Assembly (NCBI GenBank): GCA_002255955.1
Contig: NKIM01000007.1
Coordinates: 1-64,000, forward strand
Source: Burkholderiales bacterium PBB2
GTDB lineage: Bacteria > Pseudomonadota > Gammaproteobacteria > Burkholderiales > Burkholderiaceae_C
DNA length: 64,000 nucleotides
Direction: 5' to 3'
Below the pieces are notes generated by a model. The model searched no databases and was not told where the DNA came from. It was given only the letters and a program-made list of their open reading frames with translations. Position 1 is the first letter of the stretch; every line of letters begins with the position of its first letter. A program made the translations under genes and the position numbers. Shown here piece after piece: positions 26,534 to 35,424 of the stretch.

Positions 26534-29128
26534 TCAGAACACCGCCAGTTTCAGACCCAGCTTGACGCTGCGCCCATACTGCTCGTACTGCGCGTTCAGG
26601 GCGCGCTGGCCGGCGTAGACGTAGTAGGCGCTGTTGTTGAGATTGAGCAGCTCCAGGCTGAGCTGCAACTTGGGGCTGATGTCATAGCGCAGCGAGAAGT
26701 CCCATTGCGTCTGGCCGTCCACCCACAAGTCCTTGGCCGGGTTCAGCACATCGCCCACCTCCAGCAGATAGGCCGATTTGTGGTTGACCGCCAGGCGGGT
26801 GCTCAGGCCATGGCCTTCCCAGCCCAGGCTGAGGTTCAGGCTGCGGTCCGATTGGCTGGGCAGGGCCAGCTGGCGGCTTTGCAGCTGGCCGTTCTTGTAG
26901 CCGGCGATGGTGGCTTTGGAGTGCACCAGGGTGGCGTTGGCGCCCAGGACCAGGCCGTTGAAGGGCGCCGGCAGGCCGCGCAGGGCCTGGCCATAGGCCA
27001 GCTCCAGTCCGCTGACTTTGGCGTCCTCGCCGTTGGCGTAAGTCAGGGCGGAATCGAAGCTGGCCCATGTGCCTTGGCCGGCCAGATTGGTCCGGTAGAC
27101 GAAGTCGCGGATGCTCTTGTGGAAGGCATAGGCGGACAAGCTGCCGTCGCGGTCCAGGCGCTGCTCGATGCCCAGGTCCAGATTGCGCGAGCGCAAGGGC
27201 TTGAGCGCCGGGTTGCCGAACTCGGCGCTCTTGTCCTCGATCACAAAGCCGGGGCTGAGCTGGCCGAAGGTGGGGCGCACCACCGACTGGGTGTAGGCCG
27301 CGCGCAGCTGCTGCTCGCTGCTCAGTTGCTGGCGCAGCAGCAGGGCCGGCAGCCAGTGGCGGCTGCGGCTCTCGCTGTGCTGCGCGCTGAACTGGCCCTT
27401 GCTGTTGCCGGTGCCGTCGGCCTCCAGGCGCAGGGTTTCGTGGCGCAGACCGGTGATCAGTTGCGTGTGCTTCCAATCGATCGTGGCTTGCAGATAGGCG
27501 GCGTCGCTTTCTTCCTGGATGCGGTAGTCGGCGATGGCCGAATCGCTGGCCTCGCGGAATTCAGCCGGCTTGAGGCCGGCCACCAGCTGGCGCACCGCTT
27601 GCTCGCTCAGATTCGGGCCCAGATCGCCCCAGGGATAACGCGGCATGCCCTCGGCCACCACGCTGGCCATGGACAGCTGCGTGCTGCTGAAACCATACGG
27701 GGCCTTGGCCAGGGTCTTGCCGCTGTAGCTCCAGACCTCGCGGCCGTTGTCCTTCTGGCGGCGGGCGATCTTGACGCCGCCTTTGAGCTCCAGCTCGGCG
27801 CCGTCGAGGTCCAGGTCCTTGAGCAGGTCGACGCGCAGATTGCGCTCGCGGTCGGTGGCGCGGCTTTGCTCCAGCTTGATCTTGTCGAGCGTGAAGCCGC
27901 TGCTGCTGGCCAGGCCAGCCGGGCCGCTGATCAGGGGCTTCTGGCTGTCGGCGAAGCTGAGGCCGCTGAAGGCCGTGGCGTTTTTGTAGGTGGCTCCGGA
28001 CAAGGTGTCGGGCTTGTTCTCGCTGGCGCGGCCGGCGCCCAGGGCGGCGCTGAGCTGCCAGTCGCCCCAGCGGCGCTCGCCGCCCAGGCTCAGGGAGTCG
28101 ACCTGCGAGATTTCTTCGCGCGCCTTCAGCGAGCGGGCCGCCTTGGCCGAGCCGCCACTGGCGCCTGCTGCCAGGGCGGGCGAGAACTCCAGGGTCTGGG
28201 CCTGGCGCTGCTCGGTGTCGGTGAAGCGGCTGCTGAAGCTGCGCAGGTAGTAGCTCTGGCCCGGGTCGGGGCGCAGGTCCAGGTTCAGGGCGCCGCCGTG
28301 GCGCACGCGGCTGATGGTGTAGCTGCGGCGCTCCAGTTTGCTCAAGGCGGGGCTGCTGCCGCTGAGATTCCACGCACCGCCGGTTTCGACATTGTCCGAG
28401 CCGGAGGTGCGCTCATCGCTGCTCAGGGCCAGGGCCAGGCCGAGGGTGTTGGCCAGGAAACGCTCGCTGTAGATCAGGGCGCCGTTCGGGCGTGTCTTGC
28501 CGCTCAGCGCGGCGTGGCTGGCGCCGGCGCTGAGGTTCAGCACGCGGCCGGGCTGGTCGAAGGCCGACACGGTGTTCACCGCCACCGAGCCGCCGAGCGA
28601 GTTGGCGTCCTGGTCGGGGCTCAGGGTCTTGCGCACTTCCAGCGAGCGGATCAGGCCGGCCGGCACCACATCGAGGCCGACGGCGCGACGGTCGGCTTCG
28701 GCCGATGGCACCAGGGTGCCGTTGATGCTAACGGCGTTGAGATCCGGGCCCAGGCCGCGCACGCGGATGAAGCGGCCTTCGCCCTGGTCGCGCTCGACCG
28801 AGACGCCGGGCAGGCGGGCCAGGGCCTCGGCGGCATTGATGTCGGGCAGCTGGCCGATGCCGTCGGCATGGACCACGCTCAGCACGCCGGTGGCGGCGCG
28901 CTGCTTGTCCAGCGCATTGCGCAGATTGGCCGCCTGGCCGCTGAGCTGCACGGTCTCCAGCGTGGTGGTGGGCGCGCTCGCGGCGCCGGCCGGGGCGGGC
29001 GCGGCGCTTTGCGCCGAGGCGGGCGACGCGGCCAGGGACAGCAGGGCGGCGCTGAGGCCGAGGCTCAGCGGTGTCAGGCGAGGGCGGCGGCGCAGGGCCG
29101 GGCAGGGCAGGTGGAAGGAGTGGGACAT
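26534..29128 (-). CDS. TonB-dependent outer-membrane receptor (phytate/phosphate-linked)
   Basis: An 864-residue receptor with a signal peptide ending near residue 35 (ASPASAQSA). The plug domain shows VHADGIGQLPDINAAEALARLPGVSVERDQGEGRFIRVRGLGPDLN, a CirA/FecA-type pattern. A 22-strand barrel follows, ending in the aromatic KLGLKLAVF. Such receptors import large or rare substrates using energy from TonB-ExbBD. It is the first gene of an operon with the phytase, so it may take up inositol phosphates or a phytate-metal complex; that substrate is inferred from context only. The start MSHSFHLP is chosen for the signal peptide; the frame is open 55 codons upstream. Confidence 0.92.
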   Translation of the reverse strand: MSHSFHLPCPALRRRPRLTPLSLGLSAALLSLAASPASAQSAAPAPAGAASAPTTTLETVQLSGQAANLRNALDKQRAATGVLSVVHADGIGQLPDINAAEALARLPGVSVERDQGEGRFIRVRGLGPDLNAVSINGTLVPSAEADRRAVGLDVVPAGLIRSLEVRKTLSPDQDANSLGGSVAVNTVSAFDQPGRVLNLSAGASHAALSGKTRPNGALIYSERFLANTLGLALALSSDERTSGSDNVETGGAWNLSGSSPALSKLERRSYTISRVRHGGALNLDLRPDPGQSYYLRSFSSRFTDTEQRQAQTLEFSPALAAGASGGSAKAARSLKAREEISQVDSLSLGGERRWGDWQLSAALGAGRASENKPDTLSGATYKNATAFSGLSFADSQKPLISGPAGLASSSGFTLDKIKLEQSRATDRERNLRVDLLKDLDLDGAELELKGGVKIARRQKDNGREVWSYSGKTLAKAPYGFSSTQLSMASVVAEGMPRYPWGDLGPNLSEQAVRQLVAGLKPAEFREASDSAIADYRIQEESDAAYLQATIDWKHTQLITGLRHETLRLEADGTGNSKGQFSAQHSESRSRHWLPALLLRQQLSSEQQLRAAYTQSVVRPTFGQLSPGFVIEDKSAEFGNPALKPLRSRNLDLGIEQRLDRDGSLSAYAFHKSIRDFVYRTNLAGQGTWASFDSALTYANGEDAKVSGLELAYGQALRGLPAPFNGLVLGANATLVHSKATIAGYKNGQLQSRQLALPSQSDRSLNLSLGWEGHGLSTRLAVNHKSAYLLEVGDVLNPAKDLWVDGQTQWDFSLRYDISPKLQLSLELLNLNNSAYYVYAGQRALNAQYEQYGRSVKLGLKLAVF

Positions 29129-29290
29129 GGTGGGTGGGGGGCTCCGCAGCGGAGCACAGGCAAGCGCCGGATCGGCAATGGCTCCGCACCTTAGGCAGGC
29201 CGCATGGCAGTTCCGTGACGACCAGCCCTCGGGCGGCCGCAGCGGCTGCAAGAGCGCAGATCCGGCCCCGGACTGAGCTGTTTCGACCCC

Positions 29291-29304
29291 CACTGTCCAC
29301 AGTG
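29291..29304. promoter_or_regulatory. Palindrome CACTGT-CC-ACAGTG in a divergent promoter region
   Basis: A perfect 6-2-6 palindrome lies in the 225-base gap between the TonB receptor gene and the oppositely oriented GGDEF gene, 50 bases before the latter. It could be an operator for either gene. No regulator can be linked to it from sequence. Confidence 0.3.
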
Positions 29305-29353
29305 CGCCGCTGCATGACGGCCTGTCACAAAGCCTCTTTAGGATCGCCAGCCC

Positions 29354-30268
29354 ATGCTCATCTCACCTTTGCTCAAGGCCTTGCAGCCCGTGCCCCAGGC
29401 GCCCGTGCTGGGCCTGGCGCATTTCGGCCATCTCCTGGCCTTGCTGATGGCCGGCCTGATGGCGGCTTTCGCCTGGGGCGGCGAGGCCAAGCCGCTGCAG
29501 GACTGGCGCTGGATGGATGTGGCCGGCGAGGGCGGCATGGTGCTGATGGCCGCCATCTGGATCACCCAGCTGCGCAGCAGCCGGCCCGGTGGCCGCGTGA
29601 CCAGCTGGCTGTGCCTGGGCCTGGCCGGCATCCTGCTGGGCGAATGGGTGGATGTGCTGGACGAGTTCTGGCGACTGCCCAAGGCCGTGCTCTGGGACAA
29701 CTGGCTGGAATCGGGCCTGACGCCGCTGGGCATGCTGGTGCTCACCATCGGCCTGCAGCATTGGCGCGAGGAAGAACGGGCCTTGAGCGCCCAGCTGCTC
29801 AAGCGCGAGCGCCTGATCCGCGAGCACCGCAGTTTCGATGCCATCACCCAACTCGGCGATGCCGACTACCTGGCCCGCCAGATCGCCTTGGAGCAGCAGC
29901 GCGAGGGCCAGCCCGGTGCGGCCCTGCTGATGCTGAGCCTGGATGGCTTTGACAGCATCGCCCGTGAACATGGACTGGCCGAGGCCGACCGCCTGTTGCA
30001 GGCGGCCGGCCATCTCTTGATCCTGAACCTGCGCCCCGAGGACCTGCTCTGCCGCTATGCCGGTGACCGCTTTGCCTTGCTGATGCCCGGCGCCAGCCCG
30101 GCCTTGGCGGCTCAGACCGCCGGCCATCTGCAGCAGGCCCTGGGCAGCCTGGCCCACCACAGCCGCCAGGGCCAGCGCATCCAGCGCCCGGCGCGGGTGG
30201 TGTGGTGCGAGGTCGATGCTGAAGAGGCCGGTGCGCAGCAGCTGCTGCGCCTGGCGGCTCGGCTGTGA
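29354..30268 (+). CDS. Membrane protein with degenerate GGDEF domain
   Basis: A 304-residue protein with about four membrane helices in its first 140 residues (for example LALLMAGLMAAFAW, SWLCLGLAGILLGEWV, PLGMLVLTIGL). A C-terminal GGDEF-fold domain follows (SFDAITQLGDADYLARQI ... LLMLSLDGFDSIAREHG). The signature is AGDRF instead of GG[DE]EF, and the first Asp metal region is altered, so cyclic-di-GMP synthesis is improbable. It may be a GTP or c-di-GMP sensor. The stop overlaps the GTG start of the AraC gene (GTGA), so both are translated together and probably work together. Confidence 0.8.
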   Translation: MLISPLLKALQPVPQAPVLGLAHFGHLLALLMAGLMAAFAWGGEAKPLQDWRWMDVAGEGGMVLMAAIWITQLRSSRPGGRVTSWLCLGLAGILLGEWVDVLDEFWRLPKAVLWDNWLESGLTPLGMLVLTIGLQHWREEERALSAQLLKRERLIREHRSFDAITQLGDADYLARQIALEQQREGQPGAALLMLSLDGFDSIAREHGLAEADRLLQAAGHLLILNLRPEDLLCRYAGDRFALLMPGASPALAAQTAGHLQQALGSLAHHSRQGQRIQRPARVVWCEVDAEEAGAQQLLRLAARL

Positions 30269-31305
30269 ACGCGGTTCTGCCCGGTTTCAGTCCGGCCTTG
30301 AGCGCCGTGGCGCCGGCCAATGTGTATCAGCTGGGCACGCGTTGCCTGGTCTGGGAGCACCAGGCCGTGCTGCTGCTGGAGTTCGCGCGCAGCCGCGGCC
30401 TGGCGCCGGCCGATCTGCTGGCAGCCGCGGGCTTCAGTTCAATGCCGAGCCTGCTCAGCCCGCAGCAGCTGCTCGATCTGCTGGCCGCCTTGCAGGCCCA
30501 GCTGCAGGCGCCCGACACGGCGTTTGTGCTGGGCCAGCTCAGCCTGCCCGGCCATGCCGGCCTGGCCAGCCATGCCCTGGCCCAGGCGCGCAACGGCCGC
30601 CAGGCCCTGGAGCTGCTGGCCGCGCACAGCGCCCGGCTTTCGCCCCTGCTGACGCCGCGCCTGCTCTGGCATGAGGACGAGCTGCTGCTGATCTGGACCG
30701 AGGCCTGCGGCGTCGGCGCCGCACAGCGCAACTTCGTGGTCGACATGCAGATGAGCGCCGTCACCGCCCTGTGCCAATGGCTGGGCGGCCGGCGCCTGCC
30801 CTGGCGCTACAGCTTCAACCGCAGCCGCCCGCGCGACCTCTCGCAGCACGCGGTGTTCCTCGGCGCCGATCTGCAGTTCGATTGCCAGGTCGACGCCATG
30901 CGCGTGCCGGCCGCCTGCCTCGACGAGCCCTGGCCGCGCGGCGTGGCCGACAGCATGGCCGCCCAGGCCCTGGCCCAGGGCGCCGACCCCGGCGCCGCCG
31001 GCCGCGGCCTGCTGGCTGCGCTCTACGACCATCTGCTGCCGCGCCTGCGTGAAGCACCCACGCTGGAGCAGAGCGCCCAGGCCTTTGGCGTCAGCAGCGC
31101 CACTTTCAAGCGCCATCTGGCCCAGCATGGCACGCATTTCCAAGCCCAGCTCGACCAGGTGCGCACCCACTGGGCGCTCTACCTGCTGCTCTTGCAAGGC
31201 CAGAGCCATGAGCGCGTGGCCCAGGCCCTGGGCTTCCACGACCGCAGCAACTTCCGCCGCTCCTTCAAGCGCTGGACCGGACTGGTGCCCAGCTTGCTGG
31301 GTTGA
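30265..31305 (+). CDS. AraC-family transcriptional regulator
   Basis: A 346-residue regulator with an N-terminal sensor region of the arabinose-binding-like (PF12625, OruR/ArgR-type) class and a C-terminal AraC double helix-turn-helix. The DNA-binding part is seen in LEQSAQAFGVSSATFKRHL and in ERVAQALGFHDRSNFRRSFKRWTGLVPS. The GTG start at 30265 overlaps the TGA of the membrane GGDEF gene by four bases. Coupling of an AraC regulator to a degenerate GGDEF membrane protein suggests that the membrane protein modulates it. The target genes are unknown. Confidence 0.88.
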   Translation: MNAVLPGFSPALSAVAPANVYQLGTRCLVWEHQAVLLLEFARSRGLAPADLLAAAGFSSMPSLLSPQQLLDLLAALQAQLQAPDTAFVLGQLSLPGHAGLASHALAQARNGRQALELLAAHSARLSPLLTPRLLWHEDELLLIWTEACGVGAAQRNFVVDMQMSAVTALCQWLGGRRLPWRYSFNRSRPRDLSQHAVFLGADLQFDCQVDAMRVPAACLDEPWPRGVADSMAAQALAQGADPGAAGRGLLAALYDHLLPRLREAPTLEQSAQAFGVSSATFKRHLAQHGTHFQAQLDQVRTHWALYLLLLQGQSHERVAQALGFHDRSNFRRSFKRWTGLVPSLLG

Positions 31306-31366
31306 ATGAAGACGGCCGGGCTGTGCTGCAATGCAGCTCAGGCCCGTTCCGGGCCAGGAGCCTGGC

Positions 31367-32230
31367 ATGAGCATCCCCGCGAGTTCCCACCCTGTTTCCC
31401 CTTCCAGCGCCCGGCGCCGTGCGGTCTGGCTGCTGCTGAGCGCTGCGCTGAGCGCGCCCTGGGCCGCCAGCGCCGAGACCCTGCCCGCGCCAGCCGCCTT
31501 GCACCGCCAGCTGCTGGCCCAGGGTCACAAGGCGCAGGCCGTGACCGTCGTCGAGCCCCACCTCAGCCGCAAGGACCAGCCGGTGCAGCGGCGCTATCTG
31601 GCCTATCCCGTGGAGGCGGTGCTGAGCGCCACCCTCGGCCCCAGCTGGCAGGCCCAGCCCGACCGTGAGCTGGAGTTCAAGGCGCTCGATGGCTTCGTCG
31701 CCCGCATGCCGGTGGCGCGTTTTCTCAAGTACCGCGCCTACCTGGCCGTGGGCCTTGCCGATGGCCAGCCCTTCACGGTGGACAACCTCGCGCAGGGCGA
31801 GAAGCGCGTGGCGCTCGGTCCCTACTACCTGATCTGGGACAACCTGGGTGCGCCCGCCCTGCTGGCCGAGGGCGGCACGCACTGGCCCTACCAGGTGGCC
31901 GAAATCAGCTTGCGCGCCGTCAAGCCCGAGGCCTTGCTGCCCTCGGGCATGGACAGTGCGCGCTGGGCCGAGCATGCGGCCCTGGCGCAGACCTATTGCC
32001 TCAGCTGCCACCAGATCAACGGCTTTGGCGGCGCCAAGATGCCGCTCAATCTGGCCGTTCGCGCCAAGCTGATCGATGCCCGCACCTGGCAGAGCTGGCT
32101 GCTGCAGCCCCAGTCCGTCAAGCCCGGCACCGCCATGCCGGCCCTGCCCGATGGCCTGAGCGCGGCCGAGCGCCAGCGCATCGCCAGCCAGCTGCACGAC
32201 TACCTCAAGGCCTTGCCGGTGGCGCCTTGA
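31367..32230 (+). CDS. Periplasmic monohaem c-type cytochrome-like protein
   Basis: A 287-residue exported protein (signal peptide with VWLLLSAALSAPWAASA, cleavage near residue 36). The C-terminal part from about residue 195 is a cytochrome c domain with CLSCH for haem attachment (TYCLSCHQING). A distal Met ligand is probable in GTAMPALPDGLS. The preceding 150 residues are an unrecognised domain with ARMPVARFLKYRAYLAVG and GPYYLIWDN. It probably carries electrons in the periplasm; partner unknown. AGGAG stands six bases before the ATG at 31367. Confidence 0.83.
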   Translation: MSIPASSHPVSPSSARRRAVWLLLSAALSAPWAASAETLPAPAALHRQLLAQGHKAQAVTVVEPHLSRKDQPVQRRYLAYPVEAVLSATLGPSWQAQPDRELEFKALDGFVARMPVARFLKYRAYLAVGLADGQPFTVDNLAQGEKRVALGPYYLIWDNLGAPALLAEGGTHWPYQVAEISLRAVKPEALLPSGMDSARWAEHAALAQTYCLSCHQINGFGGAKMPLNLAVRAKLIDARTWQSWLLQPQSVKPGTAMPALPDGLSAAERQRIASQLHDYLKALPVAP

Positions 32231-32343
32231 GGCGGCGCCTCCGGGCGCGTGTGACTCTTGCCATTAGGGGGTGATGCGCCTACCGCACGCCCTCGCACAT
32301 CGAGTACCCTTGCCCACTTTCCGAATCGCTTGTTGGCTCGCTC

Positions 32344-34284
32344 ATGTCGGACACCCCCATTGACCGCACCGGACTTCGCTCGCCAGGCCTGCCTGTCGAC
32401 GACGTCAATGCCTTGCCCCCCGGCACCCGTTTCGGGGCGCTGGAGATTGTGCGGACCCTGGGCGTGGGCGGCTTCGGCATCGTCTACCTGGCGCGCGACC
32501 ATGCGCTGGAGCGCGAGCTGGCGATCAAGGAGTACATGCCGGGGCAGCTGGCCCAGCGTGGCGAGGGCTCGGTGGTGTCGGTGCGCTCGGGTTCGCTGAG
32601 CGAAACCTTCGAGATCGGCCGCCGTTCCTTCGTCAACGAGGCGCGCCTGCTGGCCCGCTTCGACCACCGCTCCCTGCTCAAGGTCTACCAGTTCTGGGAG
32701 GCCAATGGCACGGCCTATATGGCCATGCCCTATCTGCAGGGTCAGACCTTGCGCCAGCGCCGCGAGGACATCAACGCCGGCCGGGCGCCCGCGCTGGACG
32801 AGGCGGCGCTGCGGGCGCTGCTGCTGCCGCTGCTGGAAGCCTTGATCCTGCTGCATGCCTCGGCCGTCTACCACCGCGACATCGCTCCCGACAACATCTT
32901 GATGCCGGCCGATGGCAGTGATCCCATCCTGCTGGATTTCGGCGCGGCGCGGCGCGCCATCGGCGACCGCACCCAGACCTTCACCGCCATCCTCAAGCCC
33001 AGCTACGCACCCATCGAGCAGTACGCCGAAAGCACGGCCCTGCGCCAGGGCCCCTGGACCGATGTCTATGCCCTGGGCGCTGTCGTTCACTACCTGCTGA
33101 CCGGCCAGCCGCCGCCGCCGGCCACGGCGCGCGCCGTGGTCGATGACTACGAGCCCCTGGCGGGCCGGGCCCTGCCGGGCTGCTCGCGCGCGTTTCTGGC
33201 CGCCGTCGATTGGGCCTTGGCCGTGCGGCCGCTGGAGCGCCCGCAAAGCATGGAGGCCTTCCGCGACGCCCTGACCGGCTTGCGCGAAGCGCCCGGGCTG
33301 CATGAGGCCGATCTGCCCTTGCCCTTGAGCGAGGACGGCACTGAGGGCGCGGATGACGATGTGACGGTGATCCAGCCGCGCCCGCGCACCGTGCCGGTCG
33401 CCAAGCCGGCGCCGAATCCTGTTGCAGACGCCCCCACGCTGGTGCATCCGCATCCGCATCCGCCGTCACCATCACCATCGCCTTCAGCGGCGTCGGCGCC
33501 GCGCCCCGCCAATGCGGCCGTGGCGCCCGGGCCTGCCTCGGTGGCCGGCAAGGCCCGGTCGGTGCCGCCCTTGGCGATGGCGGCGGTGGCGCTCCTGGTC
33601 GTGTTGGGTGCTGCCGGTTGGTGGTTCAAATCCAAGGACACCAGTGCTGCGCCTGTGCTGGAACTGGCGGCAGCTTCCGCGCCGTCTGCGGCCTCTGCAG
33701 CGGCTGTTCCTGCACCCGCGACCGCGACCGATCCAACCCTGGCACAGCCCGGGCGCGCGGCCGCTTCGGCGCCGGCTCAGACCATGGTGCCGGCCCCGTC
33801 CGCGGTGGTGCTGGGCGCGGCGCCAGCGCCTTTGCTCAACCCCAACAACAGCGGCGGCGCGAACAAAGCGGCGGCGGGATCAGCCGCGGCCGCTTCGGCC
33901 GGCCGTGTGGCTGGCCAAGCGCCCTCGCAGTCTCAGGTGCAGACGGTGCGCACCGATGCGCGCCGCCCGGCCAAGGAGGGCCCGGCGCCTGCGCAGGCCG
34001 CCACCGCCGCCAACAAGCTGCCACCCATGCCGCAACAGGACGCCAGCCTCAATGTGGCTGCGCCGGCCCAGTTGGCCGCTGCGGCGGCCGCTGCCTCGGC
34101 CGCCCAGTCTCCCGCGCACGACGAGGCCCCGGCCGCCCCCCTGGACCCGCGCCAGGCCTGCGCCAAGGAGAACATCCTGCTGCGTGTCTGGTGCGTGGAC
34201 CGCCGCTGCGAAAAGCCGGCTTATGCCGGCCATGCCGAATGCGTACGCCTGCGTGAGATTCGCGAGCAGCGCCGCGAGCGTTGA
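32344..34284 (+). CDS. Membrane-bound serine/threonine protein kinase
   Basis: A 646-residue Hanks-type kinase. The glycine loop is at 40-45 (GVGGFG), the ATP lysine is K62 (LAIKEYMP), the catalytic loop is HRDIAPDN with D179, and the metal-binding DFG is at 198-200. The catalytic loop has IAPDN rather than the common LKPEN, a variant seen in a bacterial subgroup. An acidic and Pro/His-rich linker follows, a single membrane helix at about 409-427, then an Ala/Pro-rich periplasmic tail. The tail ends in a small cysteine-containing domain (CAKENILLRVWCVDRRCEKPAYAGHAEC). Targets unknown; no phosphatase is next to it. Confidence 0.92.
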   Translation: MSDTPIDRTGLRSPGLPVDDVNALPPGTRFGALEIVRTLGVGGFGIVYLARDHALERELAIKEYMPGQLAQRGEGSVVSVRSGSLSETFEIGRRSFVNEARLLARFDHRSLLKVYQFWEANGTAYMAMPYLQGQTLRQRREDINAGRAPALDEAALRALLLPLLEALILLHASAVYHRDIAPDNILMPADGSDPILLDFGAARRAIGDRTQTFTAILKPSYAPIEQYAESTALRQGPWTDVYALGAVVHYLLTGQPPPPATARAVVDDYEPLAGRALPGCSRAFLAAVDWALAVRPLERPQSMEAFRDALTGLREAPGLHEADLPLPLSEDGTEGADDDVTVIQPRPRTVPVAKPAPNPVADAPTLVHPHPHPPSPSPSPSAASAPRPANAAVAPGPASVAGKARSVPPLAMAAVALLVVLGAAGWWFKSKDTSAAPVLELAAASAPSAASAAAVPAPATATDPTLAQPGRAAASAPAQTMVPAPSAVVLGAAPAPLLNPNNSGGANKAAAGSAAAASAGRVAGQAPSQSQVQTVRTDARRPAKEGPAPAQAATAANKLPPMPQQDASLNVAAPAQLAAAAAAASAAQSPAHDEAPAAPLDPRQACAKENILLRVWCVDRRCEKPAYAGHAECVRLREIREQRRER

Positions 34285-34362
34285 GTTTGCACGCCCTGGC
34301 GCGACGCTGGCCGGAGGGCATGGCCTTTGTCCAGGCCCGGGCGTTCTGTTGAAATCCCTGGC

Positions 34363-34815
34363 ATGAGCTTTGATTCCCCGTTTGTCGTCAGCTGCGATCC
34401 GGCGCGCCTGGATCTCGACATGATCCACCGCTTCCTCAGCGAGCAGGCGCCCTGGTGCCTGGGCATACCCAAGGCCACGGTGGCGCAGGCCATTGCCGGA
34501 TCCTTGTGCTTCGGTGCTTACCGCGGGGGCGCCCAGATCGGCTTTGCCCGCGTCATCACCGACCGCACGACTTTTGCCTACCTCTGCGATGTGTTCGTGC
34601 TGCCCGAGCATCAAGGCCAGGGCTGCAGCCGGGCGCTGATGGATACCGTCATGGCCCATCCCGATCTGCAGCATCTGCGCCGCTTCATGCTGGCCACCAG
34701 CACCGCGGCCGGGCTCTATGCCAAGTATGGTTTCAGCCCGGCGTCCAAACCGCAGAGCTTCATGGAGCGGCTGGACCCCGAGATTTACCTGCGCGCCTCC
34801 ACGGGGGCGGTGTGA
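34363..34815 (+). CDS. GNAT-family N-acetyltransferase
   Basis: A 150-residue acetyltransferase. The acetyl-CoA-binding motif A is CDVFVLPEHQGQGCSRALMDTV, and the C-terminal part (FMLATSTAAGLYAKYGFSP) completes the fold. This subtype is often annotated as a YjaB/YitH-like or PanZ-like GNAT; the substrate is unknown. The ATG at 34363 (MSFDSPFVV) is chosen for the conserved N-terminus. The stop overlaps the GTG of a second GNAT gene, so they are cotranslated. Confidence 0.88.
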   Translation: MSFDSPFVVSCDPARLDLDMIHRFLSEQAPWCLGIPKATVAQAIAGSLCFGAYRGGAQIGFARVITDRTTFAYLCDVFVLPEHQGQGCSRALMDTVMAHPDLQHLRRFMLATSTAAGLYAKYGFSPASKPQSFMERLDPEIYLRASTGAV

Positions 34816-35420
34816 GCAACTTGTTCTCCTGCGGTGACGGGCTGTGCTGCCGCGAGCTCGTGCAGGCCGATGTGCCCGCGGTGCAGCGATTTCTCGAGGC
34901 CAATCCCGAGTATTTCTGGACCGTTGGAGACGAGCCGCCGCGGCCCGATGAGGCGCAGCAGGAGTTCGACGACCGGCCGCCGCCCGAGATGCCCTACCGC
35001 CGCCTGCGTCAGCTCGGTTTTTACGGTGGCGATACGAATTCGCTGATCGGCTACGGCAGCCTGCTGGAAGACCTGATGCAGCCTGGCGTCTGCCACATCG
35101 CCCTGTTCATCATCGCCACGGCACGCCATGGCCAGGGCGATGCTGCGCGGCTCTACCAGGGCCTGGAGGCGTGGGCGCGCGGGCAGGGCGCGCGCTGGAT
35201 GCGCCTGGGCGTGGTGGTGGGCAATGAGCGCGGCGAGCGTTTCTGGCGCCGCCAGGGCTTTGTCGAGCTGCGCCAGCGCGAGGGCGTGCCGGCCGGGCGC
35301 CGCATCAACACGGTGAGGGTGATGCTCAAGCCGCTGCGCAGCACGGGCCTGTGCCCCGAGCATGAGGCCGAAATCGCGCAGTACCTGAGCCAGGTGGCGC
35401 GCGACCGCCCCGAGGCTTGA
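34812..35420 (+). CDS. Second GNAT-family N-acetyltransferase
   Basis: A 202-residue protein with GNAT features: CCRELVQADVPAVQRFLEANPEYF at the N-terminus and HIALFIIATARHGQGDAARLYQGLEAWARGQGARW covering the acetyl-CoA site. The motif A (RHGQGDAARLYQ) is a weaker version of Q/RxxGxG/A. GNERGERFWRRQGF is the typical last strand. The start is GTG at 34812 overlapping the preceding stop (GTGA). The two neighbouring acetyltransferases may act on one substrate set. Substrate unknown. Confidence 0.85.
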   Translation: MSNLFSCGDGLCCRELVQADVPAVQRFLEANPEYFWTVGDEPPRPDEAQQEFDDRPPPEMPYRRLRQLGFYGGDTNSLIGYGSLLEDLMQPGVCHIALFIIATARHGQGDAARLYQGLEAWARGQGARWMRLGVVVGNERGERFWRRQGFVELRQREGVPAGRRINTVRVMLKPLRSTGLCPEHEAEIAQYLSQVARDRPEA

Positions 35421-35424
35421 TCGC

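Noticed and set aside
26498-29194. An 898-codon open frame antisense to the TonB receptor
   Set aside because: The receptor frame has signal peptide, plug motif and aromatic C-terminus; the antisense frame has none of these.
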